Part shown: piece after piece, positions 44,953 through 51,691 of the stretch
How the letters are laid out: the number at the start of each line of letters is the position of its first letter
Numbering within the stretch: the stretch's first letter is position 1
Origin: DASSJT01 sp963715025
Lineage (GTDB): Bacteria; Actinomycetota; Actinomycetes; Actinomycetales; Dermatophilaceae
Direction of reading: 5' to 3'
Assembly (NCBI GenBank): GCA_963715025.1
Contig: CAVQQQ010000009.1
Location: forward strand, 620,001-684,000
DNA: 64,000 bases
Translations under genes and position numbers: made by a program
Notes under the pieces: model-generated
What the model was told of the DNA's origin: nothing
The model's input: the letters and a program-made list of their open reading frames with translations, nothing else
Databases searched by the model: none

Positions 44953-46064
44953 GCCTGCACGGTATCCGCACGGTCGCGGCCCTCGAGCTGAAGCAGCGAC
45001 GCCGCACGTCGAGGTGGCCGATCGTGCTGAGCGCATGGGTGGTGCTGATCGCCCTGGTCACCGTGCTGACCTGGCGCGCCGTCCACACCACGGAGGGCGC
45101 CGCGGGCAGCACCCTCTACGACGTCCTGACCTTCTTCGTGCTGGGCCTCTCGATGCTGATCATGCCCTCGCTCACAGCCACGTCGATCAACGGCGACCGC
45201 GAGCATGGCGTGCTGGCCACCCTCCAGACCACGCTCCTGAGCCCTGCCGACATCGTGGTCGGCAAGCTGGTGGCGTCGGTCACGGTGGCGCTGACCTTCC
45301 TGGCGACCGCCCTCCCGTTCCTCGCGTTCGCGTACGCCGCCGGAGGGCTCTCCTTCGGGCGCATCCTGCTGTCGCTCCTGGTGCTCGTGCTGGTGCTCTC
45401 GGTCGTGTGCGCGACAGGGCTGATGTTCTCGTCCCTGACCGCGCGGCCAGTGTCCTCAGCAGTCCTGACCTACTTGACCGTGGCCGGGCTGGTCTTCGGG
45501 ACGGTTGTGGCCTTCGGCCTCACCGCCTTCGTGGTCATGAACATCGAGCAGGTCAAGGTGCACGGCGTGCCCGAGGTCTGGTACCAGTCTCACCAGGGGC
45601 AGTTCGACGTCAACGGCAACCCGGTGACGCCGACTGAGGCCGACTGCCTGATCTTCACCCGACCGATGGAGGTCGCCCACACGGAGCGCATCTGGTGGCT
45701 CCTCCCGCTGAACCCGTTCGTCGTGGTGGCTGACGCGGCGCCGCCGCGACAGTCGGACACGACCCCGGACATGTTCCTCAGCGCATTCACGCCGATGCTG
45801 TGGATCAGCGACGGCGCGAGGGCGGCCCGTCGGGGCGCGGACCTTGCCACGCCCCGTGAGGAGTGTTACTTCGGGGACGTGTCGGGCCAGCCCCCGCAGG
45901 ACACGCCGCTGCAGAGCCCCGGCTCCACCCGACCAGCCTCCGGGCCGGTCTGGCCTTTCGGCCTGGCCTTCCTGCTCATCGGCGGCGTCGCCGCCACGGG
46001 CATCAGCGTGCTGCGGACCCGCACGCCAATTCGCAGGCTCCCCAACGGAACTCGCATCGCTTGA
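44949..46064 (+). CDS. ABC-2-type transporter permease
   Basis: A 371-residue permease with about seven hydrophobic segments: around 25-45, 62-82 (VLTFFVLGLSMLIMPSL), 103-130, 135-160, 172-192 and a final one at 335-360. The cytoplasmic motif NGDREHGVLATLQTTLLSP is characteristic of ABC-2 exporters. It is coupled to the ATPase. A large outer loop (190-330) with Pro/Thr-rich stretch may contact the substrate. No operon partner beyond the ATPase. Confidence 0.88.
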   Translation: MSLHGIRTVAALELKQRRRTSRWPIVLSAWVVLIALVTVLTWRAVHTTEGAAGSTLYDVLTFFVLGLSMLIMPSLTATSINGDREHGVLATLQTTLLSPADIVVGKLVASVTVALTFLATALPFLAFAYAAGGLSFGRILLSLLVLVLVLSVVCATGLMFSSLTARPVSSAVLTYLTVAGLVFGTVVAFGLTAFVVMNIEQVKVHGVPEVWYQSHQGQFDVNGNPVTPTEADCLIFTRPMEVAHTERIWWLLPLNPFVVVADAAPPRQSDTTPDMFLSAFTPMLWISDGARAARRGADLATPREECYFGDVSGQPPQDTPLQSPGSTRPASGPVWPFGLAFLLIGGVAATGISVLRTRTPIRRLPNGTRIA

Positions 46065-46375
46065 GCTCGCAGACCGGCAGCTGACGGCGGTATGCCGTAT
46101 GCCGGTCGCAGGGCCCGCTGGGGAAGACAGCTATCAGGGCTAGACAAAGCGCACGACGTCTACCACCTGGCCATCGCCTATGTCCCCCAGGCGATTTGGA
46201 CCAACCTGGCGTCCTTGTTGGTATCGCCGGCTCTGCGTTTGCCGTGGCCCGAAACACTGGCCCAAAAAGCAATTCAGCGATAGCGGTCCGGGCGATTCTG
46301 CGTGGTGCGGGTCCGTCTGCGAAATAGGATGGAGCCGTAGCTCGCCAGCTCACGTTGTCGAAAGGTCGTCAACTC
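46065..46375. other. Gene-free stretch, two adjacent copies of the GTATGCC motif
   Basis: The 311 bases after the permease contain no recognisable gene. GTATGCC occurs twice back to back at 46090-46103. A few AT-rich segments around 46260-46285 might be the promoter of the SHOCT protein. Confidence 0.5.
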
Positions 46376-46756
46376 ATGTCGTTCTGGGACATCATCTGGT
46401 TCATTTTCATTTCCTTCGCCTTCGTGGCCTACCTCATGATCTTGTTCATGATCATCGGTGACCTCTTCCGAGACAGGGAGACGTCAGGTTGGCTGAAGGG
46501 CGTCTGGATCGTTTGCCTGATCGTATTTCCCCTGATCACCTCACTTGTCTACCTCATTGCCCGCGGTTCCAGCATGGCTGACCGCAACGAGCGCTCTGCC
46601 CAGTACATGCGCGAGCAGCAGGAGCACTACATTCGCTCGGTCGCCTCCACAGGCGCCTCTCCGTCCGACCAGATCGCCCAGGCCAAGCAGCTCCTCGACA
46701 GCGGGGCGATCAGCCAGAGCGAGTTCGAAGCACTGAAGCAGAAGGCCCTCGCCTAG
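46376..46756 (+). CDS. Membrane protein with PLDc_N-like helices and SHOCT domain
   Basis: A 126-residue protein. Two hydrophobic helices (about 6-30 and 44-63, IWFIFISFAFVAYLMILF and GVWIVCLIVFPLITSLVYL) form the small PLDc_N-type module. After a coiled charged linker the SHOCT domain ends the protein (SPSDQIAQAKQLLDSGAISQ then EFEALKQKAL), a motif thought to mediate oligomerisation. ATG 46376 is preferred with AAAGG upstream. Function unknown. Confidence 0.85.
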   Translation: MSFWDIIWFIFISFAFVAYLMILFMIIGDLFRDRETSGWLKGVWIVCLIVFPLITSLVYLIARGSSMADRNERSAQYMREQQEHYIRSVASTGASPSDQIAQAKQLLDSGAISQSEFEALKQKALA

Positions 46757-46790
46757 CCCAGGCTGCAGCGGCCTGCCAGGTCCTCGAGGT

Positions 46791-46837
46791 GCGACAGAGC
46801 CCGGCACCATGCCACGGGTGGTGCCGGGCTCTGTCGC
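46791..46837. terminator. Bidirectional terminator hairpin
   Basis: A perfect 19-bp inverted repeat (46791-46809 and 46819-46837) with a 9-base loop lies between the convergent SHOCT and DUF5063 genes. There is no run of T on either side, as is common in high-GC actinobacteria, and the strong stem should work in both directions. Confidence 0.9.
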
Positions 46838-46842
46838 GATCC

Positions 46843-47397
46843 TCAGGGATGAAGTGCGTCGAACTCCGCCTCCGCGACGACTTCCTCGTCGGCGTCGAGG
46901 CGGATGTGCGACAGCAGCGACTGGAGGACCCGGAGGGCCATGGCCGCCCGCTCCCCCCAGTCGGAGAGGTAGCTGAACTGCCACCACCACAGAGACTCGG
47001 CGATGCGGCCGGCCTGGTAATGGCGCATGCCGTGGGCGAGCGCTGCGGCGATCTGGACCAGGTCGTTGGACAAGGAGCCCGATGCCAGCTCGGGGCTGGT
47101 GACCGGGTCGACCAGGTCGGCGTATTCGTCGAGGCCGTCGAAGAGGTTGGCGAGGCTCTCGCGCAGGGGGTCAAGCTCGGGGTCGGGCCCGGCATCGGCC
47201 TCGTAGCGCTCTTCGAGGACGATGTCCTGGATCGCGCCGAGCCGGGCCCCCATCACCAGGACCTGGGAGATGGCCAAGAGACTCATCGGGATGGCAGCGT
47301 CGGGAGCCGTGCCCGCGGCGACCTCGGTCACCGTGTCGAGGTACAGCTGCGCATCGCGCGCGGAGTCGTCAGCGAGTGCGTGGAGTTCGTCAGACAT
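46843..47397 (-). CDS. DUF5063-family protein
   Basis: A 184-residue all-helical protein characteristic of the actinobacterial gene downstream of recR (DUF5063). It is tryptophan-rich near the end (RIAESLWWWQFSYLSDWGER) and strongly acidic. Function unknown. The start ATG overlaps the recR stop region by eight bases, so both are made from one transcript. Conservation of position suggests a role linked to DNA repair or the nearby lysine pathway, inference only. Confidence 0.85.
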   Translation of the reverse strand: MSDELHALADDSARDAQLYLDTVTEVAAGTAPDAAIPMSLLAISQVLVMGARLGAIQDIVLEERYEADAGPDPELDPLRESLANLFDGLDEYADLVDPVTSPELASGSLSNDLVQIAAALAHGMRHYQAGRIAESLWWWQFSYLSDWGERAAMALRVLQSLLSHIRLDADEEVVAEAEFDALHP

Positions 47398-47989
47398 CGA
47401 GCAGTCTCCTTCCCTCGAACGCTCGGCCCAGGGTCACCTCGTCTGCGTATTCGAGGTCACCGCCCACCGGCAGCCCGGAGGCCAGGCGGGTGACCTTCAA
47501 GCCCATCTTGCCCAGGAACCGGGCGAGATAGCTCGCCGTGGCCTCCCCCTCGAGGTTGGGGTCGGTGGCGATGATGATCTCCTGGACCTCGCTGTCGGCG
47601 AGTCTGGTCATGAGCTCCTTGATGCGCAGGTCGTCTGGCCCGATTCCCTCGATCGGGCTGATCGCACCGCCCAGCACGTGGTAGCGGCCGCGGAACTCGC
47701 GGGTGCGCTCGATCGCCACCACATCCTTGGGTTCCTCGACGACACAGATGGCCGTCGGGTCGCGGCGGGGGTCGGCGCAGATGCGGCACAGGTCGCCTTC
47801 CGCGATGTTGCCGCACGTGGCGCAGAAGCGGACTTTCGCCTTGACCTCCGCGAGCGCGTCGATCAGGCGCTTGACGTCGACGGTGTCGGCCTGGAGCAGG
47901 TGGAACGCGATCCGCTGGGCACTCTTGGGCCCCACGCCGGGAAGCCGGCCGAGCTCGTCGATGAGGTCCTGGACCACGCCTTCATACAC
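47390..47989 (-). CDS. recR: Recombination mediator RecR
   Basis: A 199-residue RecR. The N-terminal HhH (LGRLPGVGPKSAQRIAFHL), the four-cysteine zinc finger C-x2-C...C-x2-C (FCATCGNIAEGDLCRICAD), the TOPRIM acidic residues (CVVEEPKDVVAIERT) and the C-terminal LGRAFEGRRL are intact. It loads RecA at gaps with RecF/RecO. GTG at 47987-47989 starts it. Gene order here is dnaX, plsC, copper chaperone, recR; the usual ybaB neighbour is missing. Confidence 0.95.
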   Translation of the reverse strand: MYEGVVQDLIDELGRLPGVGPKSAQRIAFHLLQADTVDVKRLIDALAEVKAKVRFCATCGNIAEGDLCRICADPRRDPTAICVVEEPKDVVAIERTREFRGRYHVLGGAISPIEGIGPDDLRIKELMTRLADSEVQEIIIATDPNLEGEATASYLARFLGKMGLKVTRLASGLPVGGDLEYADEVTLGRAFEGRRLLDV

Positions 47990-48047
47990 ACGACGAGCCT
48001 ACGGCCTGCGGCTGACGGCTGCGCCCCCGCCACCCGACGCCGCGCTC

Positions 48048-48290
48048 CTAGATGCGCGAGCGTGCCGGGGCCAGGGCATACCCGCCGGCCTCGTCGAGCG
48101 CCGCCGTGACCTCGTCGGTCGTCAGTGCGCGGTCGGCGGTCACCTCCACGGAGGACGTGCCGGACGGCACGAGCGCGATACTCACCTCGGACACACCCGG
48201 GAGGGCACTGATCTCCGCGGTGACGGCGCTGACGCAGTGCCCGCAGGTCATGCCGGTCACCTCGAACACCTGGACTGTCTGGTTGGTCAT
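48048..48290 (-). CDS. CopZ-like heavy-metal-associated (HMA) protein
   Basis: An 80-residue HMA-domain protein, ferredoxin-like fold, with the metal-binding GMTCGHC motif at residues 9-15 and VSAVTAEISALPGV helix, as in copper chaperones. It would carry Cu(I). The ATG at 48288-48290 sits just after a TATACT hexamer and a CsoR-like palindrome, implying a leaderless or nearly leaderless transcript repressed when copper is absent. No P-type ATPase or csoR is seen in the window, so its partners must lie elsewhere. Confidence 0.87.
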   Translation of the reverse strand: MTNQTVQVFEVTGMTCGHCVSAVTAEISALPGVSEVSIALVPSGTSSVEVTADRALTTDEVTAALDEAGGYALAPARSRI

Positions 48291-48297
48291 TTCCACA

Positions 48298-48316
48298 GTA
48301 TACCCCCCGGTGGTAT
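48298..48316 (-). promoter_or_regulatory. CsoR-type operator and -10 box of the copper chaperone
   Basis: Positions 48300-48316 hold ataccccccggtggtat: ATACC and GGTAT arms around a GC-rich centre, the layout of CsoR/RicR copper operators. On the minus strand TATACT (48303 to 48298) forms a good -10 overlapping one arm, 8 bases before the ATG. The overlap of operator and -10 fits repression by a Cu-sensor that releases DNA on metal binding. Confidence 0.7.
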
Positions 48317-48347
48317 GCTCTCCGGTCACGCGTGGGAGAGCTGTCCG

Positions 48348-49031
48348 TCAGCCGTCTGGATCGCTTCCGTCGGGGGGCAGCTCGTTGAAGCCGTCGACGC
48401 GCTCCTGGCCGGACATGGCGACGATGGCATCCATCACCTCGTCGGTCAGCTCGCGACGGGCCCGGCCCTGCGGGACTCCGGCAAAGCGCCCAGCCACCTG
48501 GATGGGCTTGCCGAACTGCACGCTGACCTTGGCCAGGCGCGGCAGAGATGCCCCGATCGGCATGAGGTCTTGCGTTCCCTTGAGGGCCACCGGCACAACG
48601 GGCACGCTGGCAGTCAGCGCGAGCCACGCGACGCCGGTCTTCCCGCGGTAGAGCCTGCCGTCGCGGGAGCGGGTGCCCTCGGGATAGATGCCGAAGGCTC
48701 CACCCGCCCGGAGCAGCGCGAGCGCGGCGTCGAGTGACTCCTGCGCTGCCCGCGATGAGCGACGGTCGACCGGGATCGCGCCCATGCTCTGCATCCAGGA
48801 GCGCCGCAGCCGACCACGCACGCCCGTCTGCGTGAAGTAGTCCTGCTTGGCGAGGAAGCTGACCTTGCGCGGCGCCGCCAGTGGGATGGCGAAGGAGTCG
48901 ATGAACGACAGGTGGTTGCTGGCGAGGATGACGCCACCTGTCGCAGGCACGTTGCCCTCACCGGTGATGGCGGGGCGCCAGAGGGCTAGCGACAGCGGTC
49001 GCAAGATGGCGCGCCCAGCCCTGTAGTACAT
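48348..49031 (-). CDS. plsC: 1-acyl-glycerol-3-phosphate acyltransferase
   Basis: A 227-residue PlsC-family acyltransferase that transfers acyl chains in phosphatidic acid synthesis. Catalytic NHLSFID (H-x4-D near residue 40), the acyl acceptor motif FGIYPEGTRSRDGRLYRGKTG, and VVPVALKGTQDLMP are in order. A membrane association helix at the N-terminus is likely (ILRPLSLALWRPAI). ATG at 49029-49031. It stands between dnaX and the copper chaperone gene on the same strand. Confidence 0.9.
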   Translation of the reverse strand: MYYRAGRAILRPLSLALWRPAITGEGNVPATGGVILASNHLSFIDSFAIPLAAPRKVSFLAKQDYFTQTGVRGRLRRSWMQSMGAIPVDRRSSRAAQESLDAALALLRAGGAFGIYPEGTRSRDGRLYRGKTGVAWLALTASVPVVPVALKGTQDLMPIGASLPRLAKVSVQFGKPIQVAGRFAGVPQGRARRELTDEVMDAIVAMSGQERVDGFNELPPDGSDPDG

Positions 49032-49134
49032 GCCCCGACCGTAGTGGGACGTCGACCGGTCGGCATCCCCGTCCCACGTCCCGGCGGGATCACTCCGATC
49101 CGCGGCGGAGCTGGCCGCCAACAGGGCGGACGCG

Positions 49135-51408
49135 TCAGCCGGGCTCAGGCCCGTCGTGGATCACCTGACCGCCGAGCAGGCGCTCGATCACCGGGCGGCC
49201 CACCTCTCCAGCGGCCTCGATGTCCTCGTCGTCGTGGCTGACCGCGCTGTCGTCGGCGGCCCGAGGCCCCGACTCGTCACGAGGGTCGCCCTCGGCCTCG
49301 ACCACGGCCAGGGCCCGCTTCAGCGGCGAGCGGATGGACGGGCTGCCCGGCCCGTCGCGGCGGCCCAGCCGGGTTTGGTCGGGTGCGACTGCCGCCTCCG
49401 GATCGGCGTAGCCGGCCGGCCCGTCTTCACCGGTGGCTACAGGGCCGCGGGACCAGGACGGCCCGGAACCGGGAGCCGACGGCCCACTGGCCCAGTCTCC
49501 CCCCGTCTCCGGGTGACCTCTGGCCGGTCCGGTGGGGGCGGCGGAAAGGGCTGGAGATGCCCCGCGTGGGGACCCGGACGGCGAAGACTCCGTTGGGCCG
49601 CTCGGGGCAGGGCGGTCGCGGGGTGGCTCGCTGGGAGGCGACCAGGGATCGGGTGCGTGCGGGGAGGCGGACTGGCTGACGGGCAGCTGCGCGGGCCGGG
49701 GAGCTGCCATGGCCGCCGCCTGGGCGTCTGGGGTGGGAACGCCTTCGACCCGGGCATCGACGCCCAGGACATCGATCATGGCTTGGCGCACCAGCTCCGC
49801 GTGGGGCCCGGCCCGGAAGGTGTTGGCGATGCCCACGGTCGAGATGCCCAAGAGCACGCGGGAGCCGTCGTAGTCGACAACGGTGGCGTGCTCCGAGAGC
49901 AGCGTCCACGTGGTCCGCTTGTGCCGGAAGATCCAGCCGAGGATGTCTGGCCAAGACCGCCGAATGGCCGCGGTGTCGATCCCTCCCGGACCGCGGGCCG
50001 TCTCGGTGGGCGTCGCGCCCTCTGCGTTCGGTGGCGGAGCGGTCGCCGTCTCCTCCACTGTCGCAGACACCGCATGCGGCGGCGCCGACTCGACCGCAGC
50101 AGCCGACTCATCGACCGCAGGTGCACCGAGCGACGCTGCCGATGCATGGGGCGGGACTTCCACCTCGGGCGGAGCAGACTCTGCGAGCGCTGGCGCACCT
50201 GGGGGCTCCGCGGCGGCGGACGGGATCCTCCCCGTGGACGGGACGCCCCCCACGTCGAGGCGACGCTCCAGGCGGTCGAGCCGCGCGGCATACCCGCTCT
50301 CGCCCGCGGCCCCCGGCAGCAGCACCCGCGCGGCGATCAGCTCGAGCTGGAGCCGCGGCGCGGTGGCTCCGGTCATCTCGGTGAGGCCGGCGTTGACGAC
50401 GTCGGCGGCGCGCGACAGCGCGCCCGGACCGAACGCCGCAGCCTGCTGGCGCATGCGCTCGATCTGGTCCTCGGGCAGCCCGCGCAGCACCGATGAGGCT
50501 CCGTCGGGGACCGCGGCCACCACGATGAGGTCGCGAAGCCGCTCGAGCAGGTCCTCGACGAACCGCCGCGGGTCGAGCCCGGTTTCGATCACCCGGTCGA
50601 TGGTCTTGAACACCCCCGCTGCGTCGGCCGCCGACAGCGCGTCGATGGTGGCGTCGAGCAGCTCCGCGTCGGTGAACCCCAAGAGCGCAGCCGCGCCCTC
50701 GTAGGTCAGCCCTGCGTCGCCAGAGCCGGCGATGAGCTGGTCGAGAACTGAGAGCGAGTCGCGCACCGAGCCGCCCCCCGCCCGCACGACGAAGGACAGC
50801 ACGCCCGGCTCGACGGCGACCCCCTCCGCCTGGCACAGCTTCGCGAGGTAGTCGTGGAGCACCTGCGGGGGCACCAGTCGGAACGGGTAGTGGTGGGTCC
50901 GCGACCGGATGGTGCCGATGACCTTCTCCGGCTCGGTCGTCGCGAACACGAACTTCACGTGCTCGGGCGGCTCCTCGACGATCTTGAGCAGGGCGTTGAA
51001 GCCCTGCGGCGTGACCATGTGGGCCTCGTCGATGATGTAGACCTTGTAGCGGCTCTGCGCCGGCCCGTAGCTGGCGCGCTCGCGCAGGTCACGCGCGTCG
51101 TCGACACCGCCGTGGCTGGCCGCGTCGATCTCGATGACGTCGACGCTCCCCGACCCGCCGCGCGCGAGCGCTGCGCACGAGTCACACTCGCCGCACGGCT
51201 CTGGTGTCGGCCCCTGCTCGCAGTTGAGGCACCGCGCGAGGATCCGCGCGCTGGTGGTCTTCCCGCAGCCGCGCGGCCCGGAGAAGAGGTAGGCGTGGTT
51301 GACCCGGCCCGTGCGCAGCGCCTGCATGAGCGGCTCGGTGACGTGCTCCTGGCCGATGACATCGGCGAAGATCTCCGGCCGGTAGCGGCGGTACAGCGCG
51401 GTGCTCAC
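49135..51408 (-). CDS. dnaX: DNA polymerase III subunit gamma/tau
   Basis: A 757-residue clamp-loader ATPase. Walker A GPRGCGKTT at 45, the zinc site C-x8-C-x2-C-x2-C (CEQGPTPEPCGECDSC), IDEAHM and the sensor region FATTEPEKVIGTIRSR are present. The ATPase domain ends near 230 and collar domain III follows to 370. The C-terminal half is a long Pro/Ala/Ser-rich linker, and a short tau-type domain (WPDILGWIFRHKRTTWTLLS) near 500-580. No translational frameshift signal was looked for. GTG 51408 is the start. Confidence 0.94.
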   Translation of the reverse strand: MSTALYRRYRPEIFADVIGQEHVTEPLMQALRTGRVNHAYLFSGPRGCGKTTSARILARCLNCEQGPTPEPCGECDSCAALARGGSGSVDVIEIDAASHGGVDDARDLRERASYGPAQSRYKVYIIDEAHMVTPQGFNALLKIVEEPPEHVKFVFATTEPEKVIGTIRSRTHHYPFRLVPPQVLHDYLAKLCQAEGVAVEPGVLSFVVRAGGGSVRDSLSVLDQLIAGSGDAGLTYEGAAALLGFTDAELLDATIDALSAADAAGVFKTIDRVIETGLDPRRFVEDLLERLRDLIVVAAVPDGASSVLRGLPEDQIERMRQQAAAFGPGALSRAADVVNAGLTEMTGATAPRLQLELIAARVLLPGAAGESGYAARLDRLERRLDVGGVPSTGRIPSAAAEPPGAPALAESAPPEVEVPPHASAASLGAPAVDESAAAVESAPPHAVSATVEETATAPPPNAEGATPTETARGPGGIDTAAIRRSWPDILGWIFRHKRTTWTLLSEHATVVDYDGSRVLLGISTVGIANTFRAGPHAELVRQAMIDVLGVDARVEGVPTPDAQAAAMAAPRPAQLPVSQSASPHAPDPWSPPSEPPRDRPAPSGPTESSPSGSPRGASPALSAAPTGPARGHPETGGDWASGPSAPGSGPSWSRGPVATGEDGPAGYADPEAAVAPDQTRLGRRDGPGSPSIRSPLKRALAVVEAEGDPRDESGPRAADDSAVSHDDEDIEAAGEVGRPVIERLLGGQVIHDGPEPG

Positions 51409-51536
51409 CCGATAGACCCTAGCCGCCGCCAGCGACAGGAGGTATGCGGTGTGCCCGCGGCCGTGGCAACGCGGGGTTGCCGGGCAGTCCCCGTCGGCGG
51501 CAACCCGGCATACCCACCATGGTGGACGGCCACACG

Positions 51537-51627
51537 AGGACACCCCGCGTACCTGGAAGAGCTCACCTGCCCTTGCTGCATTCCTGCCCTGGGGGAGTTC
51601 GGTGAGGTACCACCACGCGGGGTGCCG
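51537..51627 (-). ncRNA. ffs: Signal recognition particle RNA (4.5S-like)
   Basis: The minus strand contains the conserved SRP domain IV: gcaggaatgcagcaagggca, preceded by cccccagg and flanked by long complementary arms (ggcaccccgcgt at the 5' end and acgcggggtgtcc at the 3' end). The whole folds into a single hairpin of about 90 bases, the size of the bacterial small SRP RNA. It lies upstream of dnaX, a standard location. The ends are estimates. Confidence 0.93.
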
Positions 51628-51691
51628 GCAGCCAGTGTACGGGTCGCCGCTCGGGGCCGAGAAACCGGCTAGGCCCCGAGCAGCCTCACGA

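Noticed and set aside
46092..46283. 63-codon ORF after the ABC permease
   Set aside because: No ribosome-binding site, irregular codon use and no resemblance to proteins.
48302..48316. Counting the copper operator as a GTATGCC copy
   Set aside because: It reads GGTATGCT, one base off, and has a better explanation as a CsoR-type palindrome.
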